From Porphyrobacter sp. (lineage in GTDB: Bacteria > Pseudomonadota > Alphaproteobacteria > Sphingomonadales > Sphingomonadaceae): a stretch of 64,000 nt of DNA. The notes under the pieces are model-generated. The model had not been told where the DNA came from and did not search any database. It saw only the letters and a list, made by a program, of their open reading frames with translations. The stretch lies in NCBI GenBank assembly GCA_027531395.1, contig JAPZRO010000002.1, forward strand, positions 112,866 to 176,865, read 5' to 3'. Positions 55,469-64,000 of the stretch are shown here, one piece after another (the first letter of the stretch is position 1; every line of letters begins with the position of its first letter). A program made the position numbers and the translations under genes.

Positions 55469-55482
55469 TTGATCAGGATCAA
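55469..55482. promoter_or_regulatory. FNR/FixK-type box upstream of the P450
   Basis: TTGATCAGGATCAA fits TTGAT-N4-ATCAA exactly. It lies 102 bases before the P450 start. Oxygen- or redox-responsive control is inferred. Confidence 0.65.
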
Positions 55483-55583
55483 GGTCGCCCCCGCCCCCCT
55501 TCCGTCACAACTCGCAACCGGAACAGCAGCGGCCCGCCTCCCGCCTTCGGGAGCCTGCCGGAGACCGGCTGCGTGGAGGGACG

Positions 55584-56837
55584 ATGATGGAAGCGCTCGA
55601 GCGGATTGACGCCACAAGCCCGGAAAACCTGCAGAACCCCTATCCCTATTACGACCGGCTGCGGCGCGAGGCGCCGGTGTTCCGCGATCCCAAGACCGGG
55701 ATCGTCTCGGTCTCGACCTATGATCTCGTGCTCGAGGTCAACAAGAAGCCCAAGATCTTCTCGTCCGATTTTGCCGCGCTGCTGAGCTCGGGAGGAACGG
55801 GCAGCCTCGATCCCGAGGAAGCGGCGATCCTCGCGCAGGGGCTCGAACGGCGCGACACCATGCTCACCGCCGATCCGCCGATGCACACGCGCTACAAGCG
55901 GGTCGCGATGCAGGCCCTGCCGCACACGCGGATCATGGGCATGGCGCCCTACATCGCCGAGGTCACCCACGCGCTGATCGACCGCTTCGCCGATGCCGGC
56001 GAAGTCGAGTTCAAGTCGCAATTCGCCGAGATGCTGCCCGGCTTCGTCATCGCCGACGTGCTCGGCGTGCCGCGCGCGGACCTGCCGATGTTCCAGGACT
56101 GGGTGCGCGCCGCGATTCTGCGCCTCAACGGCAATGCCAGACCTGAACAGCGCGCCGATCTTGCTCGCAGCGAGATCGCGATGCAGGCCTATTTCCGCCG
56201 CATCATGGCCGAGCGGCGCGCGCAGCCGGGGGACGACGTGGTCTCCTCGCTGGTCACCGCGACCATTCCCGACGGCGAGGGCGAACGCCCGCTCGACGAT
56301 GCCGAGGCCTTCTCGATCATCCAGCAGATCTTCACCGCCGGACAGGAGGCGACCGCCCACGCGCTGGCCTATGCCGTGGCGCAGCTGCTCGCCAATCCGG
56401 CGCAGGCCGCAGCGCTCGCGGCCGATCCGTCGCTGGTGGCCGGCTGGGTCGAGGAGACCGCGCGGCACCTCTCGCCCTCGCACAACATGTGGCGGGTGGT
56501 GAAGGAGGACACGGTGCTCGGCGGCGTGGCGCTCAAGGCCGGCGAGCCGCTGTTGCTGCGCTACGGCTCGGCCAATCGCGACGCCGCGAAGTTCGCCGAT
56601 CCCGACAAGTTCGATGTCGCGCGCGCCAACGTCCGCGAACACATCGCCTTCGGGGCCGGGGTGCATACCTGCCTCGGCATGCATCTGGCGCGGCTGGAAA
56701 TGGTGACCGCTCTGCCGATCGTGCTCGAACGCCTGCCGGGCCTGCGCTTCGCCGATCCCGACAACCCCTTCCAGTTCGCCGCCAGCCACATCCTGCGCGG
56801 GATGCAGACGCTGCGGCTCCATTTCGATCCGGCCTGA
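55584..56837 (+). CDS. cytochrome P450
   Basis: 417 residues from ATG 55584 (a second ATG follows at once). The heme-Cys loop is FGAGVHTCLGMHLAR, the I-helix oxygen-activation segment is FTAGQEATAHAL (Thr present), and the K-helix EETARHL provides the ExxR pattern. It is a soluble class I bacterial P450 needing a ferredoxin. The nearest ferredoxin gene in the window is at 21.8 kb. The substrate is unknown. It precedes a Rieske oxygenase gene by 29 bases, suggesting a degradation operon. Confidence 0.93.
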   Translation: MMEALERIDATSPENLQNPYPYYDRLRREAPVFRDPKTGIVSVSTYDLVLEVNKKPKIFSSDFAALLSSGGTGSLDPEEAAILAQGLERRDTMLTADPPMHTRYKRVAMQALPHTRIMGMAPYIAEVTHALIDRFADAGEVEFKSQFAEMLPGFVIADVLGVPRADLPMFQDWVRAAILRLNGNARPEQRADLARSEIAMQAYFRRIMAERRAQPGDDVVSSLVTATIPDGEGERPLDDAEAFSIIQQIFTAGQEATAHALAYAVAQLLANPAQAAALAADPSLVAGWVEETARHLSPSHNMWRVVKEDTVLGGVALKAGEPLLLRYGSANRDAAKFADPDKFDVARANVREHIAFGAGVHTCLGMHLARLEMVTALPIVLERLPGLRFADPDNPFQFAASHILRGMQTLRLHFDPA

Positions 56838-56866
56838 GCCGGGCACAGACAGACGGGAGAAAGACC

Positions 56867-58405
56867 ATGGTTGAAACACTGACCGGCACCAACCGCTCCA
56901 AGGGCATCACCTATGACGCGCTGCTCGACATGGACACGCGCAAGGTGCCCGAGCGCCTGCGCGAGGACAGCCCGATGCCGCCGGGGCCGACGATCGTCGA
57001 TCCGGCGATCTACCATTCGCGCGACTTCTTCGATCTGGAAGTCGAGCGGCTGTGGAAGAAGGTGTGGCAGATGGCCTGCCACGAGGACGACATTCCCTAT
57101 GTCGGCGACAGCCATGTCTATGACATCGCGCATCTCAGCTTCATCATCGTGCGCACCGCGCCGGACGAGATCAAGGCCTTCCCCAATGCCTGCCTCCACC
57201 GCGGCCGCGCGCTGCTGACCGAGGACGCCAAGGGCCTGCGCGAGTTCCGCTGCCCGTTCCACGGCTGGGGCTGGAAGATCGACGGGACGCTGAAGGAAGT
57301 GCCGTGCCACTGGGACTTCCCGAGCGTGAGCGAACGCACCCACTCGCTGCCCCCCGTCAGGGTCGGGCGCTGGGGCGGGTTCGTGTTCATCAATCCCGAC
57401 GACAAGGCCGAGCCCTTCGAGGATTTCCTCGGCGATATCGACCGGCACTTCGAGCCGATCCCCTTCGAGCGGCGCTACAAGGCGGTGCATGTCGCCAAGA
57501 AGCTGCGCTGCAACTGGAAGGTGGCGCAGGAGGCCTTCATGGAGGCCTATCACGTGGTCGCCACCCACCCGACGCTGCTCGACGTGATGGGCGATGCGAA
57601 CAGCAAGTATGACGTGTTCGGCAACCTCAGCCGCGCGATCTCGCCCAACGGGCTGCTCAGCCCGCACGTCAATCCGGCGCTGGTGGCCGAGCCGCTGGAG
57701 GGCGCCAAGACCTTCGCCAAGGTGCGCCATGCGCTCTCGGGCAACATCTACGAACGGCTCGGCGCGGACCGGGTGAAGGTGACCGCGCGCGACGGGCGCT
57801 GGGGCATCTTCGATCACGCCGCGCACCATATCGAAGGCGCGCTCGATCATGCCGACATCCAGCTGTGCGACTGGGTCGGCGGGATGCTTCCGGCCGGTTG
57901 GGAGACCCTCCCCGATCACACCACCAGCGGCCCCGTGCCCGAGCGCCGCAAGGCGATGGCGCATGAAGCCCGCGAGAAATGGCGCGCGAGCCTAGGCGAC
58001 GAGGTCGATGCGATCAGCGACGCGGAATTCGTCGACACGATCTACTACAACCTCTTCCCCAACATCAGCCCGTGGGGATGCTTCAACCCGATCTTCTACC
58101 GCTTCCGCCCCTATGGCGACAATCCGGAGGAGTGCATCCACGAGATCATGTTCATGCTCCCTGTCGCCAAGGGCCAGCCGCGCCCCGCGCCGGCCAAGGT
58201 GCACTGGCTCGATTTCGACGACGACTATTGCGACGCGCCGGAGCTCGGGATGCTGGCCAAGGTGTTCAACCAGGACGTCGTCAACCTGCCGCACGTGCAG
58301 AAGGGCATGAGGTCGATCAAGTCGAAGGAGATCGTCTTCGCCAATTACGGCGAGACCAAGATCCGGCACTTCCACAAGCTGCTGACCGAGCACCTCTCGC
58401 GCTAG
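56867..58405 (+). CDS. Rieske non-heme iron oxygenase, alpha subunit
   Basis: 512 residues from ATG 56867, with GGGAGAAAG upstream. The Rieske cluster ligands are CLHRG and CPFHGW (about 108-132). The mononuclear iron site is NWKVAQEAFMEAYHVVATHP, with the two His in family order. No beta subunit or reductase gene is next to it. It should hydroxylate an aromatic, steroid or terpenoid substrate. Pairing with a P450 suggests joint action on one compound. Confidence 0.92.
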   Translation: MVETLTGTNRSKGITYDALLDMDTRKVPERLREDSPMPPGPTIVDPAIYHSRDFFDLEVERLWKKVWQMACHEDDIPYVGDSHVYDIAHLSFIIVRTAPDEIKAFPNACLHRGRALLTEDAKGLREFRCPFHGWGWKIDGTLKEVPCHWDFPSVSERTHSLPPVRVGRWGGFVFINPDDKAEPFEDFLGDIDRHFEPIPFERRYKAVHVAKKLRCNWKVAQEAFMEAYHVVATHPTLLDVMGDANSKYDVFGNLSRAISPNGLLSPHVNPALVAEPLEGAKTFAKVRHALSGNIYERLGADRVKVTARDGRWGIFDHAAHHIEGALDHADIQLCDWVGGMLPAGWETLPDHTTSGPVPERRKAMAHEAREKWRASLGDEVDAISDAEFVDTIYYNLFPNISPWGCFNPIFYRFRPYGDNPEECIHEIMFMLPVAKGQPRPAPAKVHWLDFDDDYCDAPELGMLAKVFNQDVVNLPHVQKGMRSIKSKEIVFANYGETKIRHFHKLLTEHLSR

Positions 58406-58423
58406 GGCGCGGGAGGCTGCGCG

Positions 58424-58996
58424 TCAGCGCGGGGCGGCCTTCAGAGCGTCGCGGATCATCGCGGCGGCTTCGGGGCTGCCCCACTCATAACCGCCCGCCA
58501 CCCGCAGCACCTCCTTGCCCGATCCGTCGAACAGGATCGTCAGCGGCAGCACGCCTTCGGGGCTGAACTGCGCGGAAAGTTGGGTTTCGGGATCGAGCCA
58601 GGGTTCGAGCCGGGTGAAGCCCTTCTCGGCGAAGAACGGCGTCACCACCTCGCCCGCGCGAATGTCCTGGCTGATGGTGATGACCTTGACCTCGCCCTCC
58701 AGCTCGCCCGCCAGCGCATCGAGCTGCGGCATCTCGACCACGCAGGGCGCGCACCAGGTCGCCCACAGGTTCACCAGCACCGGCCCGTCCTGCGCCCCCA
58801 GATCGAGCGTCTTGCCCGCCGGGTCGGCAAAGGTCATCGCCGGCAGCAGCGTTCCGGCAAACTTGCGCTCCACCACGCCCGTCGCCGCCTTGGCTGGCGC
58901 ACCTGTCTCAGCCGGTTGCGCTGGCGCGTCGGCGGGCCTATCGCAAGCCGCCAGCAGCAGGAGCGGCAGTGCAAGAATGAACGACGAGCGGGACAT
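58424..58996 (-). CDS. TlpA-like thioredoxin-fold lipoprotein
   Basis: 190 residues from ATG 58996. Lipobox LLAAC (Cys about 18). The thioredoxin motif WATWCAPC is in the TlpA/ResA fold, with [13 protein letters not shown] holding the cis-Pro. It should act as a periplasmic disulfide reductase, for example in cytochrome c maturation. Its start codon interlocks with that of argH in CATG (58994-58997). Confidence 0.9.
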   Translation of the reverse strand: MSRSSFILALPLLLLAACDRPADAPAQPAETGAPAKAATGVVERKFAGTLLPAMTFADPAGKTLDLGAQDGPVLVNLWATWCAPCVVEMPQLDALAGELEGEVKVITISQDIRAGEVVTPFFAEKGFTRLEPWLDPETQLSAQFSPEGVLPLTILFDGSGKEVLRVAGGYEWGSPEAAAMIRDALKAAPR

Positions 58997-60407
58997 GACA
59001 GGCTCCAATCAGGGGGCTGCGACCAACGCAATGTGGGGCGGCCGCTTCGCTGACGGCCCTAGCGCCATCATGCGCGAAATCAACGCCTCTATCCCGTTCG
59101 ACAAGGCGCTCTGGCGCGAGGATATCGCCGCCTCCAAGGCCCATGTCGCGATGCTCGGTGCGCAAGGCATCATCGCTGCCGAGGACGCGCAGGCGATCAG
59201 CGCCGGGCTCGATGCGGTCGCCGCCGAATACGCGGCCAATGGCGTCCCCGAGAACTGGGACCTCGAAGACATCCATATGACCACCGAGGCGCGACTGGCC
59301 GAGCTGATCGGCCCTGCCGCCGGACGCCTCCACACCGCACGCAGCCGCAATGATCAGGTGGCGACCGATTTCCGCCTGTGGGTGCGCACCGCCTTCGACC
59401 GGATGGACGAAGGCCTCGCCGGACTGCAACGGGCGCTGGTCGCCCGCGCGGGCGAGCATGCGGACAGCATCATGCCCGGCTTCACCCATCTCCAGACCGC
59501 ACAGCCCGTCACGCTCGGCCACCACCTGATGGCCTATTACGAGATGCTGCGGCGCGACCGTTCGCGCCTCGCCGATGCGCGGGCGCGGATGAACGAATGC
59601 CCGCTCGGCTCGGCGGCGCTGGCCGGCACCGGCTTTCCGATCGACCGTGCGATGACCGCCGCGGCGCTCGGCTTCGACGCCCCGACGGCCAATTCGCTCG
59701 ATTCCGTCTCCGACCGCGACTTCGCGCTCGATTTCCTGTGGTGCTGCTCGGCCACCGCACTGCACCTCTCGCGCCTTGCCGAGGAGCTGATCCTGTGGGC
59801 GAGCCAGCCCTTCGGCTTCATCCGCCTGCCCGACAGCCTCTCGACCGGCTCGTCGATCATGCCGCAGAAGAAGAACCCCGACGCGGCCGAACTGGTGCGC
59901 GGCCATAGCGGGCGGGTGATCGGCAGCCTCACCAGCCTGATGATCACCATGAAAGGCCTGCCGCTGGCCTATTCCAAGGACATGCAGGACGACAAGCCGC
60001 CGGTGTTCGAGGCCGCGAGCCTGATGGAACTCGCCATCGCGGCGATGACCGGGATGATCGCGGGCAGCACCTTCAACACCGCGCGGATGCGCGCGGCGGC
60101 CGAACTCGGCTATGCCACCGCAACCGACCTTGCCGACTGGCTGGTGCGCGCGCGCGGCATCCCCTTCCGCGAGGCGCACCACATCACCGGCAGCGCGGTG
60201 AAGCTCGCCGAGAGCCGCGGCGTGGCGCTCGACCAGCTGCCGCTTGCCGATCTTCAGGCGATCGATGCGCGGATCGACGAAAGCGTCTATGCTGCGCTGT
60301 CGGTCGACGCCTCGGTCGCGGCGCGTAGTTCCTATGGCGGAACCGCGCCCGATCAGGTCCGTTTGCAGGTTGCCCGCGCGCGTGAAGCGCTGGGGATGGA
60401 GGAATGA
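58995..60407 (+). CDS. argH: argininosuccinate lyase
   Basis: 470 residues from ATG 58995; ATG 59031 (MWGGRFADG) is a shorter alternative. The signature [11 protein letters not shown] is intact and [17 protein letters not shown] completes the active site. It cleaves argininosuccinate to arginine and fumarate. The stop overlaps the next ATG, so it is coupled to the lipoprotein gene and probably lysA. Confidence 0.95.
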   Translation: MTGSNQGAATNAMWGGRFADGPSAIMREINASIPFDKALWREDIAASKAHVAMLGAQGIIAAEDAQAISAGLDAVAAEYAANGVPENWDLEDIHMTTEARLAELIGPAAGRLHTARSRNDQVATDFRLWVRTAFDRMDEGLAGLQRALVARAGEHADSIMPGFTHLQTAQPVTLGHHLMAYYEMLRRDRSRLADARARMNECPLGSAALAGTGFPIDRAMTAAALGFDAPTANSLDSVSDRDFALDFLWCCSATALHLSRLAEELILWASQPFGFIRLPDSLSTGSSIMPQKKNPDAAELVRGHSGRVIGSLTSLMITMKGLPLAYSKDMQDDKPPVFEAASLMELAIAAMTGMIAGSTFNTARMRAAAELGYATATDLADWLVRARGIPFREAHHITGSAVKLAESRGVALDQLPLADLQAIDARIDESVYAALSVDASVAARSSYGGTAPDQVRLQVARAREALGMEE

Positions 60408-60643
60408 TGCGGCCCGTTATCCTGCTTGCCGGTGCGATGCTGCTGGCCGCCTGCGGCTCGCGCGCGCCGCTCACCCCGCCCGCCGCGACGAGCCTGCCGG
60501 TCGCCCCGCATGGTGCCACCACCGAGCCGAGCGCTGACGAACTGCTGCGCCGCGATGCCCTCGCCGCGCCCGAGCGCAGCGTCGAACTGCGCCGCCGTTC
60601 CGAGGAACGGCAGGACGATCCCTTCGATCTGCCCCCCGAATAA
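60404..60643 (+). CDS. LptM-like small lipoprotein
   Basis: 79 residues. A lipoprotein signal ends [14 protein letters not shown], matching the YifL/LptM motif CGxxGPLxxP. Such lipoproteins assist LptD assembly and are often encoded upstream of lysA, as here. The rest is polar and of low complexity. Confidence 0.75.
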   Translation: MMRPVILLAGAMLLAACGSRAPLTPPAATSLPVAPHGATTEPSADELLRRDALAAPERSVELRRRSEERQDDPFDLPPE

Positions 60644-60654
60644 CGAAAAGAACG

Positions 60655-61914
60655 ATGGACCATTTCACTCTCAGGAACGGCGTGATGCACGCCGAAGACG
60701 TGCCGCTGCCGCTGATTGCCGAGGCGGTCGGCACCCCCGTCTATGTCTATTCGCGCGCGACGCTGGAGCGCCACGCGCGGGTGTTCCGCGAGGCGCTGGC
60801 GGGCGTGCCGGACAAGCTGATCGCCTTTGCGGTCAAGTCCAATCCCAACCTTGCCGTGCTCAAGGTGCTGCAGGGCCAGGGCATGGGCGCGGACGTGGTC
60901 TCGGTCGGCGAGATGCGCCGCGCGCTGGCAGCGGGGATCGCGCCGGAGATGATCGTGTTCTCGGGCGTGGGCAAGACCGCCGCCGAGATGGTCGCCGCGC
61001 TCGAGGCCGGGATCGGCCAGTTCAACATCGAGAGCGAGGAAGAGGGGCTGGAGCTCGCCGAGATCGCCGCCGCGCGCGGAATGACCGCGCAGTGCACCTT
61101 GCGCATCAACCCCGATGTCGATGCCGGCACGCATGACAAGATCTCGACCGGCAAGGCCGACAACAAGTTCGGCGTGCCGATCAGCGAGGCCGGGCAGATC
61201 TTCGGGACGCTGGCGGGCCTGCCGGGCATCAATCTTCGCGGTGTCGCGGTGCATATCGGCAGCCAGCTTGCCGATCTTGCGCCGCTGGAGACCGCCTTCG
61301 AGAAGCTCGGCGCGCTGGTGACGGCGCTGCGGGGCGCGGGCCACACGATCACCCATATCGATCTCGGCGGCGGCCTCGGCGTGCCCTACAAGGTCGGCGA
61401 GGTGCTGCCGGCTCCGGCGGAATATGGCGCGATGGTTGCCCGGGTGACGAAGGACTGGGGCGTGAAGCTGATCTTCGAGCCCGGCCGCGTGATCGCGGGC
61501 AATGCCGGAGTGCTGCTGACCCGCGTGGTGCGGGTGAAGCGCGGGATCAACGATCCCTTCGTGATCGTCGATGCGGCGATGAACGATCTGGCGCGCCCGG
61601 CGCTCTACGGCGCCTATCACCACTTCGAGGCGGTCGAACCCAAGGGCGGACAGATGACCGCGAATATCGTCGGCCCGATCTGCGAGACCGGCGACACCTT
61701 CGCGATGGGCCGCGAATGCGATGCGCTGCAGGCTGGCGATCTCGCCGTGTTCCGCACCGCGGGCGCTTACGGCGCGACGATGGCCTCGTCCTACAATTCG
61801 CGCGGCTTCGTCGCCGAGGTGCTGGTCGATGGCGACAAGTTCGCCGTGGTTGCCGACCGGATCGAGGCGGGCGCGATCATGGATGCCGAGCGCGTGCCGG
61901 AATGGCTCGCCTGA
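60655..61914 (+). CDS. lysA: diaminopimelate decarboxylase
   Basis: 419 residues. The PLP Lys is in FAVKSNPN (about 60-67). HIDLGGGLGVPY and ICETGDTFA are the family motifs. It makes L-lysine from meso-diaminopimelate, the last step of lysine synthesis. It lies 11 bases after the small lipoprotein. Confidence 0.96.
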   Translation: MDHFTLRNGVMHAEDVPLPLIAEAVGTPVYVYSRATLERHARVFREALAGVPDKLIAFAVKSNPNLAVLKVLQGQGMGADVVSVGEMRRALAAGIAPEMIVFSGVGKTAAEMVAALEAGIGQFNIESEEEGLELAEIAAARGMTAQCTLRINPDVDAGTHDKISTGKADNKFGVPISEAGQIFGTLAGLPGINLRGVAVHIGSQLADLAPLETAFEKLGALVTALRGAGHTITHIDLGGGLGVPYKVGEVLPAPAEYGAMVARVTKDWGVKLIFEPGRVIAGNAGVLLTRVVRVKRGINDPFVIVDAAMNDLARPALYGAYHHFEAVEPKGGQMTANIVGPICETGDTFAMGRECDALQAGDLAVFRTAGAYGATMASSYNSRGFVAEVLVDGDKFAVVADRIEAGAIMDAERVPEWLA

Positions 61915-61921
61915 GCCACGC

Positions 61922-62728
61922 ATGAGCCGGATCGCCAGCCTGCCGCTGTTTCACCAGATCACCGGCCAGAACGTGCTGGTGCTGGGTGACGGGCCGGCAG
62001 CCGAGCCCAAGCGGCGGCTGGTGGAGCGCGCTGGCGGCGAGGTGGTGGACGATCTCGCCCGCGCCATCGACGAGGGCGTGCGGCTGGCCTTCATCGCCTA
62101 TGACGACGCGCAGGCCTGCGAGGTTGCGGCGATCAATGCGCGCTGTGCGGGGATGCTGGTCAATGTCGTCGACCGGCCCGAACTGTGCGATTTCACCACG
62201 CCGAGCATTCTCGACCGCGATCCGCTGCTGGTGGCGATAGGGACGGGTGGAGCCTCGGCGGGGCTCGCCAAGCATGTCCGGCTGCGGCTGGAGCGGGTGC
62301 TGCCCGAGACGCTGGGGATGCTGGCGAAGGCGCTGGAGGCGGTGCGACCCATGCTGCGGGCGCGCTTCCCCGACGGGGCAGACCGGCGACGCGCGGTTGA
62401 TGCGGCGTTGCGCGAAGGCGGCGCGCTCGATCCGTTCGATCCGGCCGCGCATGAGCAGGTGGCGGACTGGGCGGCTGGCAGTACCGGAGCGCGGACGGGC
62501 GCGATGGTGGAGCTCACTCTCGCGAGCTCCGATCCCGAAGACCTGACCCTGCGGCAGGCGCGGCTGCTGGGCGAGGCGGATGTGCTGCTGATTGACGGAG
62601 ATGTCCCGCCCGCGATCCTCGCCCGCGCCCGCGCCGATGCCGCGCGGCGGGCGTGGGATGCGGAGCTACCCTCCGACACAGCGGAGGCTGGCCTGACGCT
62701 GGTGCTGCGCTTTCGCCCGGCGGATTAG
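61922..62728 (+). CDS. precorrin-2 dehydrogenase / sirohydrochlorin ferrochelatase (CysG N-terminal type)
   Basis: 268 residues from ATG 61922. The NAD-binding start ITGQNVLVLGDGPAAEPKRRLVERAGGEV and VNVVDRPELCDFTTPSI match the Met8/CysG N-terminal family. The SUMT methyltransferase domain is absent, so it is a stand-alone version. It acts in siroheme synthesis for sulfite reduction. Its stop overlaps the convergent regulator's stop (TTAG). Confidence 0.9.
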   Translation: MSRIASLPLFHQITGQNVLVLGDGPAAEPKRRLVERAGGEVVDDLARAIDEGVRLAFIAYDDAQACEVAAINARCAGMLVNVVDRPELCDFTTPSILDRDPLLVAIGTGGASAGLAKHVRLRLERVLPETLGMLAKALEAVRPMLRARFPDGADRRRAVDAALREGGALDPFDPAAHEQVADWAAGSTGARTGAMVELTLASSDPEDLTLRQARLLGEADVLLIDGDVPPAILARARADAARRAWDAELPSDTAEAGLTLVLRFRPAD

Positions 62729-63726
62729 GCCGCCAGCGTCACCGGGCCGCGCAGGCTCGCGAAATAGCCCGCCATCGCCGTCAGAGAACGATCGCTCAGC
62801 GCGATGAAGGCGCGGCGCTTGTCGGACGGATCGGGCACCCGCACGAACAGCCCGCTTTCCACCATCTGGGTCAGCCAGCGCAGCGCGGTGGTCGCGGGCA
62901 CGCCCGCCGCGATGCACAGCGAGGTGACCGAGACCTGTGCACCCTCGGCCCGCGCGGCGGTGAGATCGAGCAGCATGTCCCACGCCGGATCGCCGAAAAG
63001 TTCGGCATCGAAGAACCGCGCGCGCGCTTGCCGGTTGGCGATCACCTGCCGCACCATGCGCGGATCGGGCAGCGGCGGCTGGCCCGCCGGGGTGACGAAG
63101 CCGGTAGCGGGCACGGCGGCAGCGCTGCGGGAATCGCGGCGGAAGGGATCGACCGGCGCGGCCTCCAGAGCATCGGGGCGCGAGATCCGGTCGAGCGACT
63201 GGGCAATCGCCTCGACCTGCTGGGACAGCCGGAGTAGCGCCAACCGGTCTTCCTCGGCCATTTCGCGCACCCGCGCCGCGCCCGCCTCGCCCATCACCCG
63301 CCCGACCGCGACCACGCGCTCGGCCCGGCTCGGATCGACCAGGATCTGCGGGGCCGACTGGTCGAGCACCGCGAAGACATCATCAAGGCCGGCCATGCTG
63401 GTCGAGACGATCAGCTTCGCCCCCGAACGCGCCACCCGCATATCGAGCCGCGCGAGACCGGCGAGCATCAGCCCTTCCATCCCGCGGGTGCCCGCCACCG
63501 GGCAATCGACCAGCACCACATCGCCCAAGAGCGCAATCGGCCCTTCGATCAGCGCCGCGATGCTGCCGCCGTCGATGGTGCGGAACCCCGCCCCGCCAAG
63601 ATCGGCGGCGATCTGTTCGCGCAGGGCCGCGCTCTCGCCATAGATCGCCACGCGGGCGGGCAGGCCGGCACCGTCCTGCGCCACGTCATAGGAAAAATCG
63701 GCCTGTCCGGAAGCAATGGTGAGCAT
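62725..63726 (-). CDS. receiver-like N-domain with C-terminal MarR-like winged helix
   Basis: 333 residues. Residues about 25-150 resemble a receiver or AAA-like alpha/beta fold without recognisable phosphorylation residues (GDVVLVDCPV, GAKLIVSTSM). The C-terminal 90 residues form a MarR-type winged helix: SVTSLCIAAGVPATTALRWLTQMVESGLFVRVPDPSDKRRAFIALS. It should bind DNA. The upstream region has a LexA box and two GANTC sites. I cannot name the target genes. Confidence 0.75.
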   Translation of the reverse strand: MLTIASGQADFSYDVAQDGAGLPARVAIYGESAALREQIAADLGGAGFRTIDGGSIAALIEGPIALLGDVVLVDCPVAGTRGMEGLMLAGLARLDMRVARSGAKLIVSTSMAGLDDVFAVLDQSAPQILVDPSRAERVVAVGRVMGEAGAARVREMAEEDRLALLRLSQQVEAIAQSLDRISRPDALEAAPVDPFRRDSRSAAAVPATGFVTPAGQPPLPDPRMVRQVIANRQARARFFDAELFGDPAWDMLLDLTAARAEGAQVSVTSLCIAAGVPATTALRWLTQMVESGLFVRVPDPSDKRRAFIALSDRSLTAMAGYFASLRGPVTLAA

Positions 63727-63727
63727 C

Positions 63728-63763
63728 GACTCGACTCCAGCAATGTTGGAACGAGACTAGAAC
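63728..63763. promoter_or_regulatory. LexA box and two adjacent GANTC sites
   Basis: GAAC-N7-GAAC at 63749-63763 is an exact alphaproteobacterial SOS box (GTTC-N7-GTTC on the other strand), 23 bases from the regulator start. GACTCGACTC (63728-63737) contains two back-to-back GANTC sites. Confidence 0.55.
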
Positions 63764-63801
63764 AAAAACGGATCAGGTCAAGTAAATCTGCGTATTCGGT
63801 T

Positions 63802-63888
63802 CAGACCCCCCGCCCCGCCTCCCCACCCGGCCACCATAGCCTGATGGTATCATTGGTGGCCGGGTGGGGAGGCGGGGCGGCGGGTCTG
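63802..63888. terminator. very long hairpin, 27-bp perfect stem
   Basis: Bases 63810-63836 pair perfectly with 63854-63880, with one mismatch and seven more pairs outside. The loop is 17 bases. A second small hairpin GGTTCGC/GCGAACC is at 63890-63907. It follows the stop of the unseen right-hand gene, so it is probably its terminator, though far longer than usual. Confidence 0.7.
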
Positions 63889-63916
63889 CGGTTCGCGCCA
63901 GCGAACCTGCGAAGCA

Positions 63917-64000
63917 TTAACGCGCGCGCACCACGATCTTGACCTTCTGGCCAGGGACCAGCGCCTCGCCGGGCCGCAAGGCGTTGAGCACGAGGAAACG
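63917..64000 (-). CDS. C-terminal fragment of a protein, possibly an M48-type metallopeptidase (cut by window edge)
   Basis: Only the last 27 residues are visible, ending ALVPGQKVKIVVRAR before TAA. The LNALRPGEALVPGQKVKIV pattern resembles the C-terminal tail of sphingomonad M48 metallopeptidases with a LysM-like end. The assignment is weak. Confidence 0.4.
   Translation of the reverse strand, partial: RFLVLNALRPGEALVPGQKVKIVVRAR

Overview
The window is a high-GC, densely coded chromosomal segment of an alphaproteobacterium, most likely a sphingomonad of the Erythrobacteraceae type. This placement rests on gene content: a CcrM-type GANTC methyltransferase, a ChvG/ChvI-HprK-RapZ-EIIA(Man)-HPr block, a split NAD(P) transhydrogenase with an aa3-oxidase subunit IV peptide, a DUF1285/Nudix/CCA-transferase trio, and several short palindromic repeat families typical of these genomes. 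A perfect 16-bp parS palindrome near 9.9 kb suggests an origin-proximal location.

Layout. 1-7.4 kb (minus strand): an alpha/beta hydrolase running off the edge, a diheme-cytochrome/beta-helix pair, and a transhydrogenase operon (pntB, pntA2, two inserted genes, pntA1, a 40-residue cytochrome oxidase subunit IV). 7.5-13.5 kb: a sigma-54-type response regulator lacking a canonical GAFTGA loop, an SDR, parS, a PhoD-like phosphatase, folP and ccrM. The ccrM upstream region carries a perfect DnaA box, a CtrA-like box and five clustered GANTC sites. 13.7-19.3 kb: rnhB, a soluble sugar dehydrogenase lipoprotein, GNAT, DUF1285, Nudix, CCA transferase and a periplasmic protein. 19.4-24.3 kb (minus): parC, a 2Fe-2S ferredoxin and two different cysteine desulfurases. 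24.4-30.5 kb: hydrolase, TonB-like protein, DUF885 metallopeptidase-like lipoprotein, and a cyclic-nucleotide-domain/thioredoxin-reductase-like fusion. 30.5-37.8 kb: pckA diverging from chvI-chvG-hprK-rapZ-EIIA-HPr-trmH, a carbon/envelope signalling block. 38-43.1 kb: DUF3291, rmuC, def-recR, fmt-truA. 43.2-48.2 kb: dehydrogenase, membrane protein, a peroxiredoxin-like/2OG-oxygenase fusion, asparaginase, tRNA-Val and an SDR lacking its catalytic Tyr and Lys.

48.3-55.4 kb holds the most unusual region: a four-gene co-directional cluster encoding (1) an effector-associated-domain-like N-terminus fused to a trypsin-like protease, (2) a second protein with the same N-terminal domain and a long helical body, (3) a single-pass membrane protein with a periplasmic SH3-like region, and (4) a 923-residue protease / DNA-RNA endonuclease / DUF1353 fusion. 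No NTPase is present. I infer a biological-conflict (defence or regulated-suicide) system of a layout I do not recognise.

55.5-64 kb: an FNR-type box ahead of a P450-Rieske oxygenase pair, tlpA-like diverging from argH-lptM-like-lysA, precorrin-2 dehydrogenase, and a winged-helix regulator whose upstream region carries an exact alphaproteobacterial LexA box and two adjacent GANTC sites. A very long hairpin and the C-terminus of an unseen gene close the window.
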